Source: Effusibacillus pohliae DSM 22757
GTDB taxonomy: Bacteria > Bacillota > Bacilli > Tumebacillales > Effusibacillaceae
Assembly (NCBI RefSeq): GCF_000376225.1
Contig: NZ_AQXL01000134.1
Coordinates: forward strand, 62,001-126,000
Reading direction: 5' to 3'
Length of the DNA: 64,000 nt
The stretch's first letter is position 1; each line of letters opens with the position of its first letter. Under the pieces are notes generated by a model that did no database searches, was not told where the DNA came from, and saw only the letters and a list, made by a program, of their open reading frames with translations. Below, piece after piece: positions 1 to 8,278 of this stretch. The position numbers and the translations under genes are program-made.

Positions 1-164
1 AGAAACGCGACAGAGAGCGCGAACGAGAACCGCATCGTGCCTTGCGACACGAGAAAACCGACGTAGGTCATGATCACTTCATCCGGGATCGGTAAGCCGA
101 CGATGCCGAACACGAGGCTTAGGAACAGGGCGATATAGCCGTAGACACTGATCAAATCCAACAC
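1..164 (-). CDS. DedA family membrane protein, N-terminal part (runs off window)
   Basis: Reading leftwards from about position 176 gives an N-terminus with VYGYIALFLSL followed by GIVGLPIPDEVIMTYVGF, the hallmark of DedA (SNARE-associated/VTT) proteins, a family of polytopic inner-membrane proteins tied to lipid-carrier transport and envelope homeostasis. About 55 residues are present; the rest lies left of the window. The first canonical start is GTG at 164-162, but the only good ribosome-binding site (GGAGGG, complement of 184-189) lies 19 bases from it. An in-frame ATC codon at 176-174 is 7 bases from that site, so translation may begin there with a rare start codon. The family call is firm; the exact start is not. 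Confidence 0.8.
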   Translation of the reverse strand, partial: MLDLISVYGYIALFLSLVFGIVGLPIPDEVIMTYVGFLVSQGTMRFSFALSVAF

Positions 165-369
165 CGTTTGTTCGATGGGTGAGCCCTCCTCGGCAGTCAA
201 AATCGAAAACCAGCAGCGGGCCGGGGACCCGATTATCCGGTATTACTTTACCATAGTTGGCAGGCGTCGGACAACAGAAGCTGCCAGAAGATAGTGACGT
301 CAAACTTCGAAGCCGATTCCGGCTGCTTGCCTGGGGGCCCGAAAATGCGTCGACCTACACAGCAGGAAC

Positions 370-1419
370 TCACTCCGGCGGGTACAGTTCCCGTGGCCAG
401 ATCAGCAGGACGAGCAGCAGGAAGCTCAGATAACCGAACACCGGGTAGAGGTACGTGACGATATTCGAGAAGCCGATCTGGCTGACGAAAAAGGCGGCTG
501 TCAAAATCAGGACGGTGATCAACGATCCGTTCAGCGGATAGCGAGGCGGGGTCAATTGACTGCTCAATCCGTACACGTTGGCGATCAGCGTACTGAAGAT
601 TTCCCCCCACAGCGCGAGAATGAACAAGATTTGCAAAGCGAGCCCGTAGGCGGATGTGATATGCGCCATCGGCACCTCGTAGTGCAGTATGTCGGGCATC
701 CTGACAGACATGGCGTAATGCGCCCCGAGCAACATGCTGCCCAGGCCGATCGCACCGATCCAACCGCCCGCGATCAGCGACTTGCGGTCCTGGATTTCAT
801 TGCCCATCGGCACCAATACGGACACCGCCAGCCCCAGATTAAAAGCGGCGTACGACACGGCGGATGCCAGCCACGCCCAGGAACGGTGGGGGATTTGTGT
901 CCATGCGGACGGTCCGGGCGAAGTGACGGCTGTTTTTATGAAAATCAGACAAATCAGGCAAATCATGACCGGAACGATGATCGAATTGGCCGTTAGGATC
1001 CCCTGCATGCCGCGGCGGATCGTAACGTAGGTGACCGCCATTGTGAACAGCACGCCCAGTTGAAACGGGATCCGCAGATTTTCCTGGAACAGGGCGCCGA
1101 CGCCGGCGAGCATCGCGACGGTGACGCCGAACAACATGACCATCATAAACAGGTCGATCACCGCCGCCAAACGATCGCCGAACAGGAAGGCGGTCAGCTG
1201 CCGGTAGGAGTTTGCTTTCAGCCGCGCCCCCAAAAGCAGCATTTTGATGCCCACCCAACCGAACAAAAACGTGCTGACGGGAATCGCCACATACGCCCAA
1301 TCCCCGTACATGCTGAAAAATTTCAGGATTTCCTGACCGGAGGCAAAACCGGCCCCAACGACCGTGCCGATGTATGTGAACCCGATTTGCAGCGCTTGTC
1401 GAACTGTCTTTTGATCCAT
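370..1419 (-). CDS. YkvI-like polytopic membrane transporter
   Basis: The product of 349 residues is almost entirely hydrophobic helices, with the conserved opening ALQIGFTYIGTVVGAGFASG that is typical of the YkvI group of LeuT-fold-like membrane proteins. Their substrate is not established. I chose the ATG at 1419 because a GAGGGGG site sits just upstream of it and inside the longer reading frame that begins at 1440. It is divergent from uppP and separated from it by about 280 bases. Similar proteins are often listed as putative branched-chain amino acid or osmolyte transporters, but nothing in the sequence fixes the substrate. Confidence 0.75.
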   Translation of the reverse strand: MDQKTVRQALQIGFTYIGTVVGAGFASGQEILKFFSMYGDWAYVAIPVSTFLFGWVGIKMLLLGARLKANSYRQLTAFLFGDRLAAVIDLFMMVMLFGVTVAMLAGVGALFQENLRIPFQLGVLFTMAVTYVTIRRGMQGILTANSIIVPVMICLICLIFIKTAVTSPGPSAWTQIPHRSWAWLASAVSYAAFNLGLAVSVLVPMGNEIQDRKSLIAGGWIGAIGLGSMLLGAHYAMSVRMPDILHYEVPMAHITSAYGLALQILFILALWGEIFSTLIANVYGLSSQLTPPRYPLNGSLITVLILTAAFFVSQIGFSNIVTYLYPVFGYLSFLLLVLLIWPRELYPPE

Positions 1420-1493
1420 GGTGCGGTTTCCCCCTCGCATGATATGTTTATGTACATGACGGAAAAAGCATGTCTATCCGCGGAAAGACCATG

Positions 1494-1499
1494 TATAAT
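1494..1499 (+). promoter_or_regulatory. Candidate -10 element TATAAT upstream of uppP
   Basis: A perfect TATAAT lies between the divergent ykvI-like gene and the uppP region. The -35 position (about 1471-1476) is poor, so promoter activity is only inferred. It would drive the UppP remnant and uppP. Confidence 0.4.
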
Positions 1500-1531
1500 G
1501 GGGGAGTGAGTGATTTTCGAGGCGGAGGGGA

Positions 1532-1681
1532 CGGATAGAAGAGCTTGCGAAGGCGGTCGTGTTGGGAGTTGTCAAATGGATGCTGGCGATTTTGCAGCGG
1601 GGCACGCTGGAAGTGTTTTCGATTTACGGTTGGATACTGGGAGCCGGGATTCTGATCGTACAATTTCTCGGCAAGTGGTAG
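1532..1681 (+). pseudogene. UppP C-terminal remnant (or unannotated small membrane peptide)
   Basis: This frame is open from 1514 to a TAG at 1679-1681 and encodes VVKWMLAILQRGTLEVF, then SIYGWILGAGIL. It aligns by eye with the last transmembrane segment of UppP proteins, for example the VVRFFLRLINKIKLVPFAIYR region I recall from B. subtilis UppP. It has no ATG; the only usual start is GTG at 1559, without a well-placed ribosome-binding site. It differs from the C-terminus of the intact uppP just downstream, so it is not a recent tandem copy. I read it as the tail of a second, deleted uppP paralogue. A translated 40-residue membrane peptide remains possible. Confidence 0.5.
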
Positions 1682-1697
1682 GAGAGGAGTCACCGAC

Positions 1698-2498
1698 ATG
1701 CATGACTATTGGATTGCTGTGATTCAAGGGATCGTCGAAGGACTGACCGAATTTTTACCGGTCTCGTCGACGGGCCATTTGATTTTAACGGGAGACCTGC
1801 TGCATTTTGAAGGACCGAAAGCCGCGACGTTTGAAATCGTGATTCAGTTGGGGGCGATCCTGGCGGTCGCCGTGCTGTACTGGCGGCGGATTCTGCAACT
1901 GCTGGGATTGCGGCGCGACCGTTCCCGGTTCCGCTCGCAACTCAACCTGCTGCACGTGCTGCTGGCGATCCTGCCGGCGATGATCTTGGGGCTTTTGTTC
2001 CACAAAGCGATCAAAACCTATCTGTTCTCGCCAAAGACGGTGCTGATCGGGCTGGTGGCCGGCGGGATTTTCATGATTGCAGCGGAAAAATGGCAGCGGC
2101 GCGTGCGGGCGCGGGAGATCGACGATCTCAGCTATGGCCAGGCGTTTTCCATAGGACTCGCACAATGTTTGGCGCTGTGGCCCGGATTTTCCCGCTCCGG
2201 CGCGACGATCGCCGGCGGTTTGCTGACGGGGGCGAGCCACAAGGCGGCGGCCGATTTTTCCTTTTTGATCGCAATTCCGATGATGGTGGCCGCGAGCGGC
2301 TATGACCTGCTGAAAAGTTACAAGGATCTGTCGATTGCCGATCTCGATTTTTTTGCGATCGGGTTCGCCGTCTCGTTTCTCGTTGCGCTGCTGGCTGTCG
2401 TTTCGTTTCTGAAACTGCTGGAACGGGTCAAGTTAACCCCGTTCGCCTATTACCGGTTCCTGGCAGCCGCTTTGTTCTGGATATTCGTGCTTCGCTAA
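1698..2498 (+). CDS. uppP: Undecaprenyl-diphosphatase
   Basis: UppP (BacA) dephosphorylates undecaprenyl pyrophosphate at the cytoplasmic membrane, recycling the lipid carrier of peptidoglycan synthesis and giving bacitracin tolerance. The 266 residues have the family length. The signatures are present: [20 protein letters not shown] near the N-terminus (residues about 8-27) and [17 protein letters not shown] near residue 160, the two loops that form the active site. The ATG at 1698 follows a GAGAGGAG site. It is convergent with ylbJ, and the hairpin at 2504-2527 lies between them. Confidence 0.95.
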   Translation: MHDYWIAVIQGIVEGLTEFLPVSSTGHLILTGDLLHFEGPKAATFEIVIQLGAILAVAVLYWRRILQLLGLRRDRSRFRSQLNLLHVLLAILPAMILGLLFHKAIKTYLFSPKTVLIGLVAGGIFMIAAEKWQRRVRAREIDDLSYGQAFSIGLAQCLALWPGFSRSGATIAGGLLTGASHKAAADFSFLIAIPMMVAASGYDLLKSYKDLSIADLDFFAIGFAVSFLVALLAVVSFLKLLERVKLTPFAYYRFLAAALFWIFVLR

Positions 2499-2527
2499 AA
2501 AAAGACTGTTGAGTGGGCTCAACAGTC
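2497..2527 (-). terminator. Rho-independent terminator of ylbJ
   Basis: A perfect 10-bp stem GACTGTTGAG/CTCAACAGTC (2504-2513 and 2518-2527) with a 4-base loop is followed on the minus strand by a T run (complement of A2497-2503). It ends the leftward ylbJ transcript and overlaps the end of uppP. Confidence 0.85.
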
Positions 2528-2551
2528 CAGATGCCTGGATGGGTCATTGAC

Positions 2552-3823
2552 TTACTTGTTGTTCATGCGGATGCGGAAAAAGATGATTTTCATCCGTCTG
2601 GTCAGGTAGATGAGAACGGACAATCCGGTCAGGCCGCTGATCAGCAGCAGCCAATTCTTCAATGAACCGAGTGCGGCGAGCCATTTGGCCGCCAGACTCG
2701 GTTCCGCGATGTCCACCGCCAACGGAGAGGGAACGAGCGGCGCCATCACGCTGGCGGCCGTTTGGCCGACTCCCAAATGGAACAGAACGACGGTCGCGAC
2801 GGCCGCGATCACGCCGTGAATAAACCGCGCGACGATATAGGGAGTAAAACGGATGTCGGTGCCAGTCAGAACGGAGGCGATCTGCGCATGCACCGACAGT
2901 CCGCTCCACGCGATGATAAAGGAAATGATCAATAATTGTTGGATCAGCGGAGCGTGCGCGGCGGCAGTCTGGGCCGAACCGATGTCGATTTCAACGATCC
3001 CTGCCAAAAACGGGTTGACCAGCGAACTGTCAATCCCGATCAGCTTGAACAGGCCGACCAGCGGCAGGGCGAGCAGCGGAATCACGCCGGCGACCGTCAA
3101 CACTTTGATCACCACGGCGAAGAACATGATAAAGCCGCAGATCATCAGCGACGTTTTGATGGAGTCATTGATCGCGTCGCCTAACAGTTTCCCCAATGAG
3201 CGGCCGTCCTCGGCGCGGGCACGGATCATTTCCCGGTAGGCGCGGGCAAACAGATTGCCGCGGATTGGCTGCAGCCGGGTGTCCTGTTCCACATGCTCCT
3301 GGTCGCGTCCGTAGAGTTTGTACAAAATGCCGACGCAAAATGCTCCGATATAGTGAGCGATTGCCAGCAGCATGCCGATCCCGGGGTTGCGCAACATACC
3401 GACCGCGACTGCGCCAAACATAAACAACGGATCGGCGGTGTTGGTGAACGCCAGCAGCCGTTCCCCCTCGACGCGGCTGCACATTTTATTTTTGCGAAAC
3501 TTGGCGGTGATCACCGCATCCATCGGGTAGCCGGCCGCCAGCCCCATTGACAGGGCAAACGCTCCGACACCCGGCACGCTGAACAGCGGCCGCATCAGCG
3601 GTTCCAGCAGGATGCCCAGTGCGTGTACGACACCAACGCCAAGCATGATCTCCGACAGGATAAAAAACGGCAGCAGCGCAGGGAAGACAGAATCCCAAAA
3701 CAGTTTCATTCCCGTCACGCTGGCTTCAAACGCCTGCTCTGGATAGAGAACGAGCGAAAGCGTGAGAAACACGACGACAAGCGCCAATAGTGTTGTCGCA
3801 GAGCGTTTCGGTGATCCAGGCAT
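2552..3823 (-). CDS. ylbJ: Sporulation integral membrane protein YlbJ
   Basis: The 423-residue product is a polytopic membrane protein with nucleoside-recognition (Gate) domains, as in YlbJ. In B. subtilis YlbJ is made in the mother cell under sigma-E and is needed for spore cortex and heat resistance. Visible features are a first membrane helix (LLALVVVFLTLSLVL), the WDSVFPALLPFFILSEI segment and GLAAGYPMDAVITAKF near residue 110, all conserved in the family. I chose the ATG at 3823 because an AAAGGAG site lies 8 bases upstream; an in-frame GTG at 3829 is too close to it. A tandem repeat lies immediately upstream. Confidence 0.88.
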   Translation of the reverse strand: MPGSPKRSATTLLALVVVFLTLSLVLYPEQAFEASVTGMKLFWDSVFPALLPFFILSEIMLGVGVVHALGILLEPLMRPLFSVPGVGAFALSMGLAAGYPMDAVITAKFRKNKMCSRVEGERLLAFTNTADPLFMFGAVAVGMLRNPGIGMLLAIAHYIGAFCVGILYKLYGRDQEHVEQDTRLQPIRGNLFARAYREMIRARAEDGRSLGKLLGDAINDSIKTSLMICGFIMFFAVVIKVLTVAGVIPLLALPLVGLFKLIGIDSSLVNPFLAGIVEIDIGSAQTAAAHAPLIQQLLIISFIIAWSGLSVHAQIASVLTGTDIRFTPYIVARFIHGVIAAVATVVLFHLGVGQTAASVMAPLVPSPLAVDIAEPSLAAKWLAALGSLKNWLLLISGLTGLSVLIYLTRRMKIIFFRIRMNNK

Positions 3824-3845
3824 AAGCACAACTCCTTTTCTGTTT

Positions 3846-4050
3846 CATAGCGTGATCCGGCAGCTTTGCTGCCGTGACACGACTTGTGCCATTTTGGTGC
3901 ATAGCGTGATCCGGCAGCTTTGCTGCCGTGACACGACTTGTGCCATTTTGGTGCATAGCGTGATCCGGCAGCAATGCTCCCCCCACCAAAGTGACAAGCA
4001 CTTTGGCGGGAACCCATAATGCCGTGACACGACTTGTACCCCGTGGGTGC
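3846..4050. repeat. 54-bp tandem repeat, third copy interrupted by a palindrome
   Basis: Two identical 54-base units start at 3846 and 3900. Each contains the small palindrome GGCAGCTTTGCTGCC and the segment GTGACACGACTTGTGCC. A third unit starts at 3954 but is interrupted after CCGGCAGC by about 45 bases that carry an inverted repeat (CCACCAAAGTG and CACTTTGGCGG around ACAAG). It then resumes with TGCCGTGACACGACTTGTA. The unit length is a multiple of three and stays open in several frames, but I find no gene signal in it. It sits between the ylbJ start and ypjD. Confidence 0.9.
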
Positions 4051-4154
4051 ATGAGCGCAGGACTACCTATTCCGTAAATTCATATTCGGCTTGGGCTTGT
4101 TTATTCTTCCTTCTTGTGGTGGAATGTTGATAAAGCGGAAGGAGGCGTCACAAT

Positions 4155-4484
4155 ATGGAAAAATTGACCCTGTCCGCCATGCAGCAGGAGGTGGACGAGT
4201 ATATCTCGCAGTTTAAAGAGGGTTATTTTCCGCCGATGAGCCTGATCGTCCGGCTGACGGAAGAACTGGGCGAGCTGGCGCGAGAGGTCAGCCATCGGTT
4301 TGGCGAGAAAAAGAAAAAGGCGACGGAAGCGAACGGCAGCATCGCAGAGGAAATCGGAGATGTGCTGTATTGCCTGACGTGCCTGGCGAATTCGCTCGAC
4401 ATCGACCTGGAACAGGCGCACCGGGCGGTCATGCACAAGTTTCGGACGCGGGACGCCGACCGGTGGACTCGCAAAGATGATTGA
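4155..4484 (+). CDS. ypjD: MazG-like nucleotide pyrophosphohydrolase
   Basis: The 109-residue all-helical protein belongs to the MazG/NTP-PPase superfamily, which hydrolyses nucleoside triphosphates to monophosphates and pyrophosphate. The metal-binding pattern is visible as LTEELGELAREV (EExxE type) near residue 35 and EEIGDVLYCLTCLAN (ExxD) near residue 65. A strong AAGGAGG site precedes the ATG. It is the first gene of the dapB run, matching the position of B. subtilis ypjD. Its stop overlaps the long reading frame of dapB but lies 30 bases before the preferred dapB start, so the two are likely co-transcribed. Confidence 0.88.
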   Translation: MEKLTLSAMQQEVDEYISQFKEGYFPPMSLIVRLTEELGELAREVSHRFGEKKKKATEANGSIAEEIGDVLYCLTCLANSLDIDLEQAHRAVMHKFRTRDADRWTRKDD

Positions 4485-4513
4485 CAAGCAAAATTTTGCG
4501 GGAGAGTGTACAT

Positions 4514-5326
4514 ATGACAGAATCGAACGGAAAAATTCGCGTGGTAGTGGTTGGCGCCAAGGGCCGCATGGGCAGAGAAGTGGTGAAGACGGTGCTGAAC
4601 GATCCGCAGCTAGAGCTGGCCGGCGCCGTTGATCGCACACTGCATCAAGTGGACGTTGGCAGCGTGCTGGGGCTGGGTGACATCGGAGTTCCGTTTGCAA
4701 ACCGGTTGGGCGAATGTCTGGTGCAATCGAACGCCGATGTCATGATCGACTTTACCAATCCGGCCGCCGTTCGCGACAATGTGTACACGGCGCTTGAGTA
4801 CGGAGTGCGACCTGTTGTCGGCACGACGGGCATGTCGCAGGATGATTTGCTGGCGTGGGACCGGATTCTACGGGAAAAAGGGATCGGCGGCATCGTGGCA
4901 CCCAATTTTGCGATTGGCGCCATCCTGATGATGAAGTTTGCGGCGATGGCGGCCCGCTATCTGCCGCATGTGGAAATTATCGAGTTGCACCATGATCAAA
5001 AGTTGGACGCTCCTTCCGGCACCGCGCTGAAGACGGCGGAGATGATCGCTGCCGAGCGGCAAAGCGTGCGGCAGGGACATCCGGACGAGGAAGAAAAGCT
5101 GGCCGGGGCGCGCGGGGCCGATTTTGACGGCATGCGGATCCATTCGGTACGGCTGCCGGGCTATGTGGCCCATCAGGAAGTGATTTTCGGCGGGGTCGGT
5201 CAAACATTGACGATCCGCCACGATTCGATCAGCCGCGAGTCGTTTATGCCGGGCGTCGCGCTGGCGGCCAAAAAAGTGATGGAATTGACCGGTCTCGTCT
5301 ACGGCCTGGAACATCTGATGTTTTGA
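4514..5326 (+). CDS. dapB: 4-hydroxy-tetrahydrodipicolinate reductase
   Basis: DapB reduces the dihydrodipicolinate-level intermediate with NAD(P)H in the lysine/meso-diaminopimelate pathway, which feeds cell wall and spore dipicolinate synthesis. The 270 residues show the nucleotide-binding [10 protein letters not shown] near residue 14, VVGTTG near residue 100, and the catalytic [16 protein letters not shown] segment (His and Lys) near residue 160. The frame extends upstream to 4481, but the ATG at 4514 has a GGGAGAG site at the right distance and gives the usual family length. It is followed after 19 bases by mgsA. Confidence 0.96.
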   Translation: MTESNGKIRVVVVGAKGRMGREVVKTVLNDPQLELAGAVDRTLHQVDVGSVLGLGDIGVPFANRLGECLVQSNADVMIDFTNPAAVRDNVYTALEYGVRPVVGTTGMSQDDLLAWDRILREKGIGGIVAPNFAIGAILMMKFAAMAARYLPHVEIIELHHDQKLDAPSGTALKTAEMIAAERQSVRQGHPDEEEKLAGARGADFDGMRIHSVRLPGYVAHQEVIFGGVGQTLTIRHDSISRESFMPGVALAAKKVMELTGLVYGLEHLMF

Positions 5327-5345
5327 CCGGCGGGGGAGGAGTAAC

Positions 5346-5747
5346 GTGAATATCGCGTTGATTGCGCACGACCGCAAGAAAGAGACGTTGGTCAATTTCG
5401 TGGTGGCATACCGCCATATTTTTGCAAAAGCGAATCTGTTCGCCACCGGCACCACCGGCGGCCGGATTCAGGAGGCGACGGGCCTGCGGGTGCACCGGTT
5501 TCAGTCGGGGCCGCTGGGGGGCGACCAGCAGATCGGTGCGATGATTGCGGAAAACCGGATGGATCTGGTGATCTTCTTCCGCGATCCGCTGATGGCCCAG
5601 CCGCACGAGCCGGATATTATCGCCTTGCTGCGGCTGTGTGACGTGCATAACATTCCGGTGGCGACCAACATGGCGACCGCCGAGATTCTGGTGAAAGCGT
5701 TGGATCGCGGCGATTTTGCATGGCGGGAAACGGTTCACGGCGAGTGA
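5346..5747 (+). CDS. mgsA: Methylglyoxal synthase
   Basis: MgsA converts dihydroxyacetone phosphate to methylglyoxal and phosphate, a bypass of lower glycolysis used when phosphate is limiting. The 133 residues contain the family landmarks: [14 protein letters not shown] at the N-terminus, [20 protein letters not shown] (phosphate binding and catalytic Asp region) and [10 protein letters not shown]. The start is GTG at 5346 behind a GGGGGAGGA site. The 3' end overlaps the start of cca. In B. subtilis the bacillithiol genes bshB1 and bshA lie between mgsA and cca; here they are absent from this position. Confidence 0.95.
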   Translation: MNIALIAHDRKKETLVNFVVAYRHIFAKANLFATGTTGGRIQEATGLRVHRFQSGPLGGDQQIGAMIAENRMDLVIFFRDPLMAQPHEPDIIALLRLCDVHNIPVATNMATAEILVKALDRGDFAWRETVHGE

Positions 5748-7063
5748 CGGACAGCCGCTTTGACGCGGCGCTGCAGGTGTTGGCCGAGTTGGAGCGGGCA
5801 GGCTATCAGGCGTATCTGGTCGGCGGCTGCGTGCGGGACATGCTGTTGGGGAAGCGGCCGGAGGATTATGACGTGGCGACAGACGCGTTGCCAGACGAGG
5901 TGCAAAATCTGTTTCCGCGCACGGTGCCGACCGGCATCCGGCACGGGACGGTCAGCGTGCTGATCGGTGGCGAGCGGATCGAAGTGACCACATTCCGGAC
6001 GGAAGGGGCGTATTTGGACGCTCGCCGGCCGAGCGAAGTGCGGTTTGTCCGTTCGTTGGAGCAGGATCTGGCGCGCCGCGATTTTACGGTGAATGCGATG
6101 GCGATGGACCGCCGCGGCCACCTGCAGGATCCGTTTGACGGCCGACGCGATCTGCGGGAGAAGCGGATTCGGGCGGTCGGCGAGGCGGATGAACGGTTCC
6201 GTGAAGATGCGCTGCGGATGCTAAGAGCGATCCGGTTTGCAGCAGCGCTGCGGGCGCAGATCGAGGAACGGACATGGCAGGCGATCCGACGGCATGCGGG
6301 GCTAATGACGGAGATCGCCCGCGAGCGGATTCGGGACGAATGGAACAAGATGCTGCGGGCCGATCTATCGATCAGTATCAACTATCTCGCTGCATCTGGC
6401 CTGCTGCCGATCGTATTCCCCGACATTTCACCCCGCAAAGTGAAGGCAAGCTTCGCACCTCATCAAGGCGGCGAAGCCGCCAGGTCGCGCTATGTAGGGA
6501 CCCAGGATTTTGTGGCTGAGAGGTGGCGGCAGGCGGCCGATTTTGCCAACCGCTTGCCGGATAAATCGGACTTGCGGCAGGCGGCCCTGTTTTGGCAGCT
6601 GGGGGTCGATGAAGCGACGGTGCAGGCCAGTTTGCGGCGTCTGCGCCAACCGAACTCGTTCGTGCGGTCGGTCGCTGCGATTTTGCGGGCGATCCCTGAC
6701 TCGGATCCGCTTACCTGGACCGCGGAAACGTGGCGCGGCTACTTGTACCGCCACGGCAAACAGGCGGCGATCGATGCGATGCGGATATTAGGCGAGGCAA
6801 GTGAGGCGGATAACGGGAAAATCGGCCGCCTGCTGGACAAAGCAATCGAACGGCAGCCGATCTGGTCGGTTCGCGATCTGGCTGTGGACGGCCAGGATCT
6901 GATTCGCGAGCTGCAGATTCCGCCGGGGCCGTTGGTGGGGCAAATTTTGACGGAGCTGACAGAATGGACGTTGCAGCATCCGGCTTGCAACAACCGGCAA
7001 CATCTGTTGGCTGCCGCACGGGTGCTGTACCAGCATTGGAAAAACGGTTCGCAGAAGGTATGA
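5720..7063 (+). CDS. cca: CCA tRNA nucleotidyltransferase
   Basis: Cca adds or repairs the 3' CCA of tRNAs. The N-terminal class II nucleotidyltransferase domain is clear: [12 protein letters not shown], the metal-binding pair in EDYDVATDA, and [12 protein letters not shown]. It is followed by the neck region [17 protein letters not shown]. The length of about 440 residues is normal. Two starts are possible: ATG at 5720, overlapping mgsA by 28 bases, or GTG at 5744, which overlaps the mgsA stop as GTGA. Neither has a strong ribosome-binding site, so translation is probably coupled to mgsA. The tRNAs in this window encode CCA, so the role here would be repair. Confidence 0.93.
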   Translation: MAGNGSRRVTDSRFDAALQVLAELERAGYQAYLVGGCVRDMLLGKRPEDYDVATDALPDEVQNLFPRTVPTGIRHGTVSVLIGGERIEVTTFRTEGAYLDARRPSEVRFVRSLEQDLARRDFTVNAMAMDRRGHLQDPFDGRRDLREKRIRAVGEADERFREDALRMLRAIRFAAALRAQIEERTWQAIRRHAGLMTEIARERIRDEWNKMLRADLSISINYLAASGLLPIVFPDISPRKVKASFAPHQGGEAARSRYVGTQDFVAERWRQAADFANRLPDKSDLRQAALFWQLGVDEATVQASLRRLRQPNSFVRSVAAILRAIPDSDPLTWTAETWRGYLYRHGKQAAIDAMRILGEASEADNGKIGRLLDKAIERQPIWSVRDLAVDGQDLIRELQIPPGPLVGQILTELTEWTLQHPACNNRQHLLAAARVLYQHWKNGSQKV

Positions 7064-7067
7064 GACG

Positions 7068-8036
7068 ATGAAAGAACAGATTTTGAAACTGTTGCGGGAT
7101 AATCAGGACCGATATATTTCCGGCGAGGAAATCTGCCAGCATTTCAACGTGTCGCGCACCGCCATCTGGAAACATGTGAAAGACCTGCAGGAAGCAGGGT
7201 ATGAAATCGACGCGGTGCGCAACAAAGGCTATCGCCTGCTGTCGATTCCGGACGTCGTGCTGGCGGCCGAAATCCGGGCGGGGCTGCAGACGAAACGGAT
7301 GGGGCAGCACGTGGTCGATTTGCAGACGATCGATTCGACGAACGTGCTGGCGGCCAAGTTGGCGGAAGCAGGAGAGCCGGAAGGGACGCTGGTGATCGCC
7401 GATCGGCAGACAGGCGGCAAGGGGCGGCGCGGCAAGCCATGGTTTTCGCCGCCTGGCACCGGCATCTGGATGAGCCTGATCCTGCGGCCGAAATTGCCGA
7501 TGGCGCACGCCCCGCAGCTCACCTTGGTGGCGGCTGTCGCCGTCAGCCAGGCGCTGACGGAAGCGACCGGCCGGAAAGCGGGGATCAAGTGGCCGAACGA
7601 CATTTTTTTCGATGACAGGAAATGCTGCGGCATCCTGACCGAGATGAACATGGAGTCGGAAGAGATCAACCATGTGATTTTGGGAATCGGCATCAACGTC
7701 AATCAGACGGAGAGTGACTTCCCGGATGAGTTGCGAAGCATCGCCACATCGTTGCGCATCGTCACCGGGAATCACATGCGCCGGGCACCGTTGGTGCAGC
7801 GGATTCTCGAACGGTTCGAGGGATTGTACGACCAATACGTCGAACACGGCACGTTTGCCCCGATTCGCGAACAATGGAAGCGGCAGAGCATCACGCTCGG
7901 CCGGTATGTGTCGGCTCATACGCCGCGCGGGATTCTGACCGGGTTGGCGGTGGATATCGACGAGATGGGCGCCCTGATTCTGCAAAATCAGGACGGCCTG
8001 CAAAAAGTCTACTCGGCCGATATTCAGATGTCGTAA
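7068..8036 (+). CDS. birA: Bifunctional biotin-protein ligase / biotin operon repressor
   Basis: BirA attaches biotin to acetyl-CoA carboxylase via biotinyl-AMP and, in this long form, also represses biotin genes. Residues 1-60 form a winged helix-turn-helix (ISGEEICQHFNVSRTAIWKHV). The catalytic domain follows, with the GGKGRRGKPWFSP biotinyl-AMP loop near residue 120 and KWPNDIFFDDRKCCGILTE near residue 175. The small C-terminal domain ends at residue 322. It starts four bases after the cca stop, so it is in the same transcription unit. No biotin synthesis gene is present in the window. Confidence 0.95.
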   Translation: MKEQILKLLRDNQDRYISGEEICQHFNVSRTAIWKHVKDLQEAGYEIDAVRNKGYRLLSIPDVVLAAEIRAGLQTKRMGQHVVDLQTIDSTNVLAAKLAEAGEPEGTLVIADRQTGGKGRRGKPWFSPPGTGIWMSLILRPKLPMAHAPQLTLVAAVAVSQALTEATGRKAGIKWPNDIFFDDRKCCGILTEMNMESEEINHVILGIGINVNQTESDFPDELRSIATSLRIVTGNHMRRAPLVQRILERFEGLYDQYVEHGTFAPIREQWKRQSITLGRYVSAHTPRGILTGLAVDIDEMGALILQNQDGLQKVYSADIQMS

Positions 8037-8040
8037 AATA

Positions 8041-8072
8041 CTATACAAACCACCCGGTTTCCGGTTATACTG
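8041..8072 (+). promoter_or_regulatory. Candidate sigma-F-type promoter after birA
   Basis: GGTTATACTG (8063-8072) matches the sigma-F -10 consensus GGNNANAMTR at every defined position. The -35 match is weak (CTATA at 8041-8045, at longer than usual spacing). A 24-base stretch here shares about 20 bases with the segment upstream of the alkaline-phosphatase-like gene (18752-18775). Confidence 0.35.
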
Positions 8073-8093
8073 CAAGTGGAGGCGGTATCCATT

Positions 8094-8159
8094 TTGGAAC
8101 TGTACTCCGGATTCCGAATTTGCAATTTGATAATAATAGGAATTGGAAATCTGCTCTGA
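8094..8159 (+). CDS. Possible 21-residue hydrophobic peptide
   Basis: TTG at 8094 opens a frame that reads MELYSGFRICNLIIIGIGNL plus a final L, and stops at 8157-8159. A GGAGG site lies 11 bases upstream, or 8 bases from an in-frame ATT. The unit is bracketed by a sigma-F-like promoter and by the terminator at 8204-8237, so it has the layout of a small independent sporulation micro-gene. No family is recognised. It may be only leader sequence. Confidence 0.25.
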   Translation: MELYSGFRICNLIIIGIGNLL

Positions 8160-8203
8160 GCCGTCAGCGGACCGAGACAGAGGTTCTTGCGTGAACATTC
8201 GTA

Positions 8204-8237
8204 AACCTTTTCGTGCTGCTGCGCGAAAAGGTTTTTT
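8204..8237 (+). terminator. Rho-independent terminator between birA and panB
   Basis: The stem AACCTTTTCG (8204-8213) pairs perfectly with CGAAAAGGTT (8224-8233) and runs into a T tract. It separates the dapB-birA unit from panB. Confidence 0.85.
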
Positions 8238-8278
8238 TATCCGCTGGAACGCCGGGGCTCCGGAAGGGAGAATCGGGA

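Noticed and set aside
3846-4050. CRISPR array
   Set aside because: The repeats are directly adjacent 54-bp units without unique spacers, so it is a tandem repeat and not a CRISPR.
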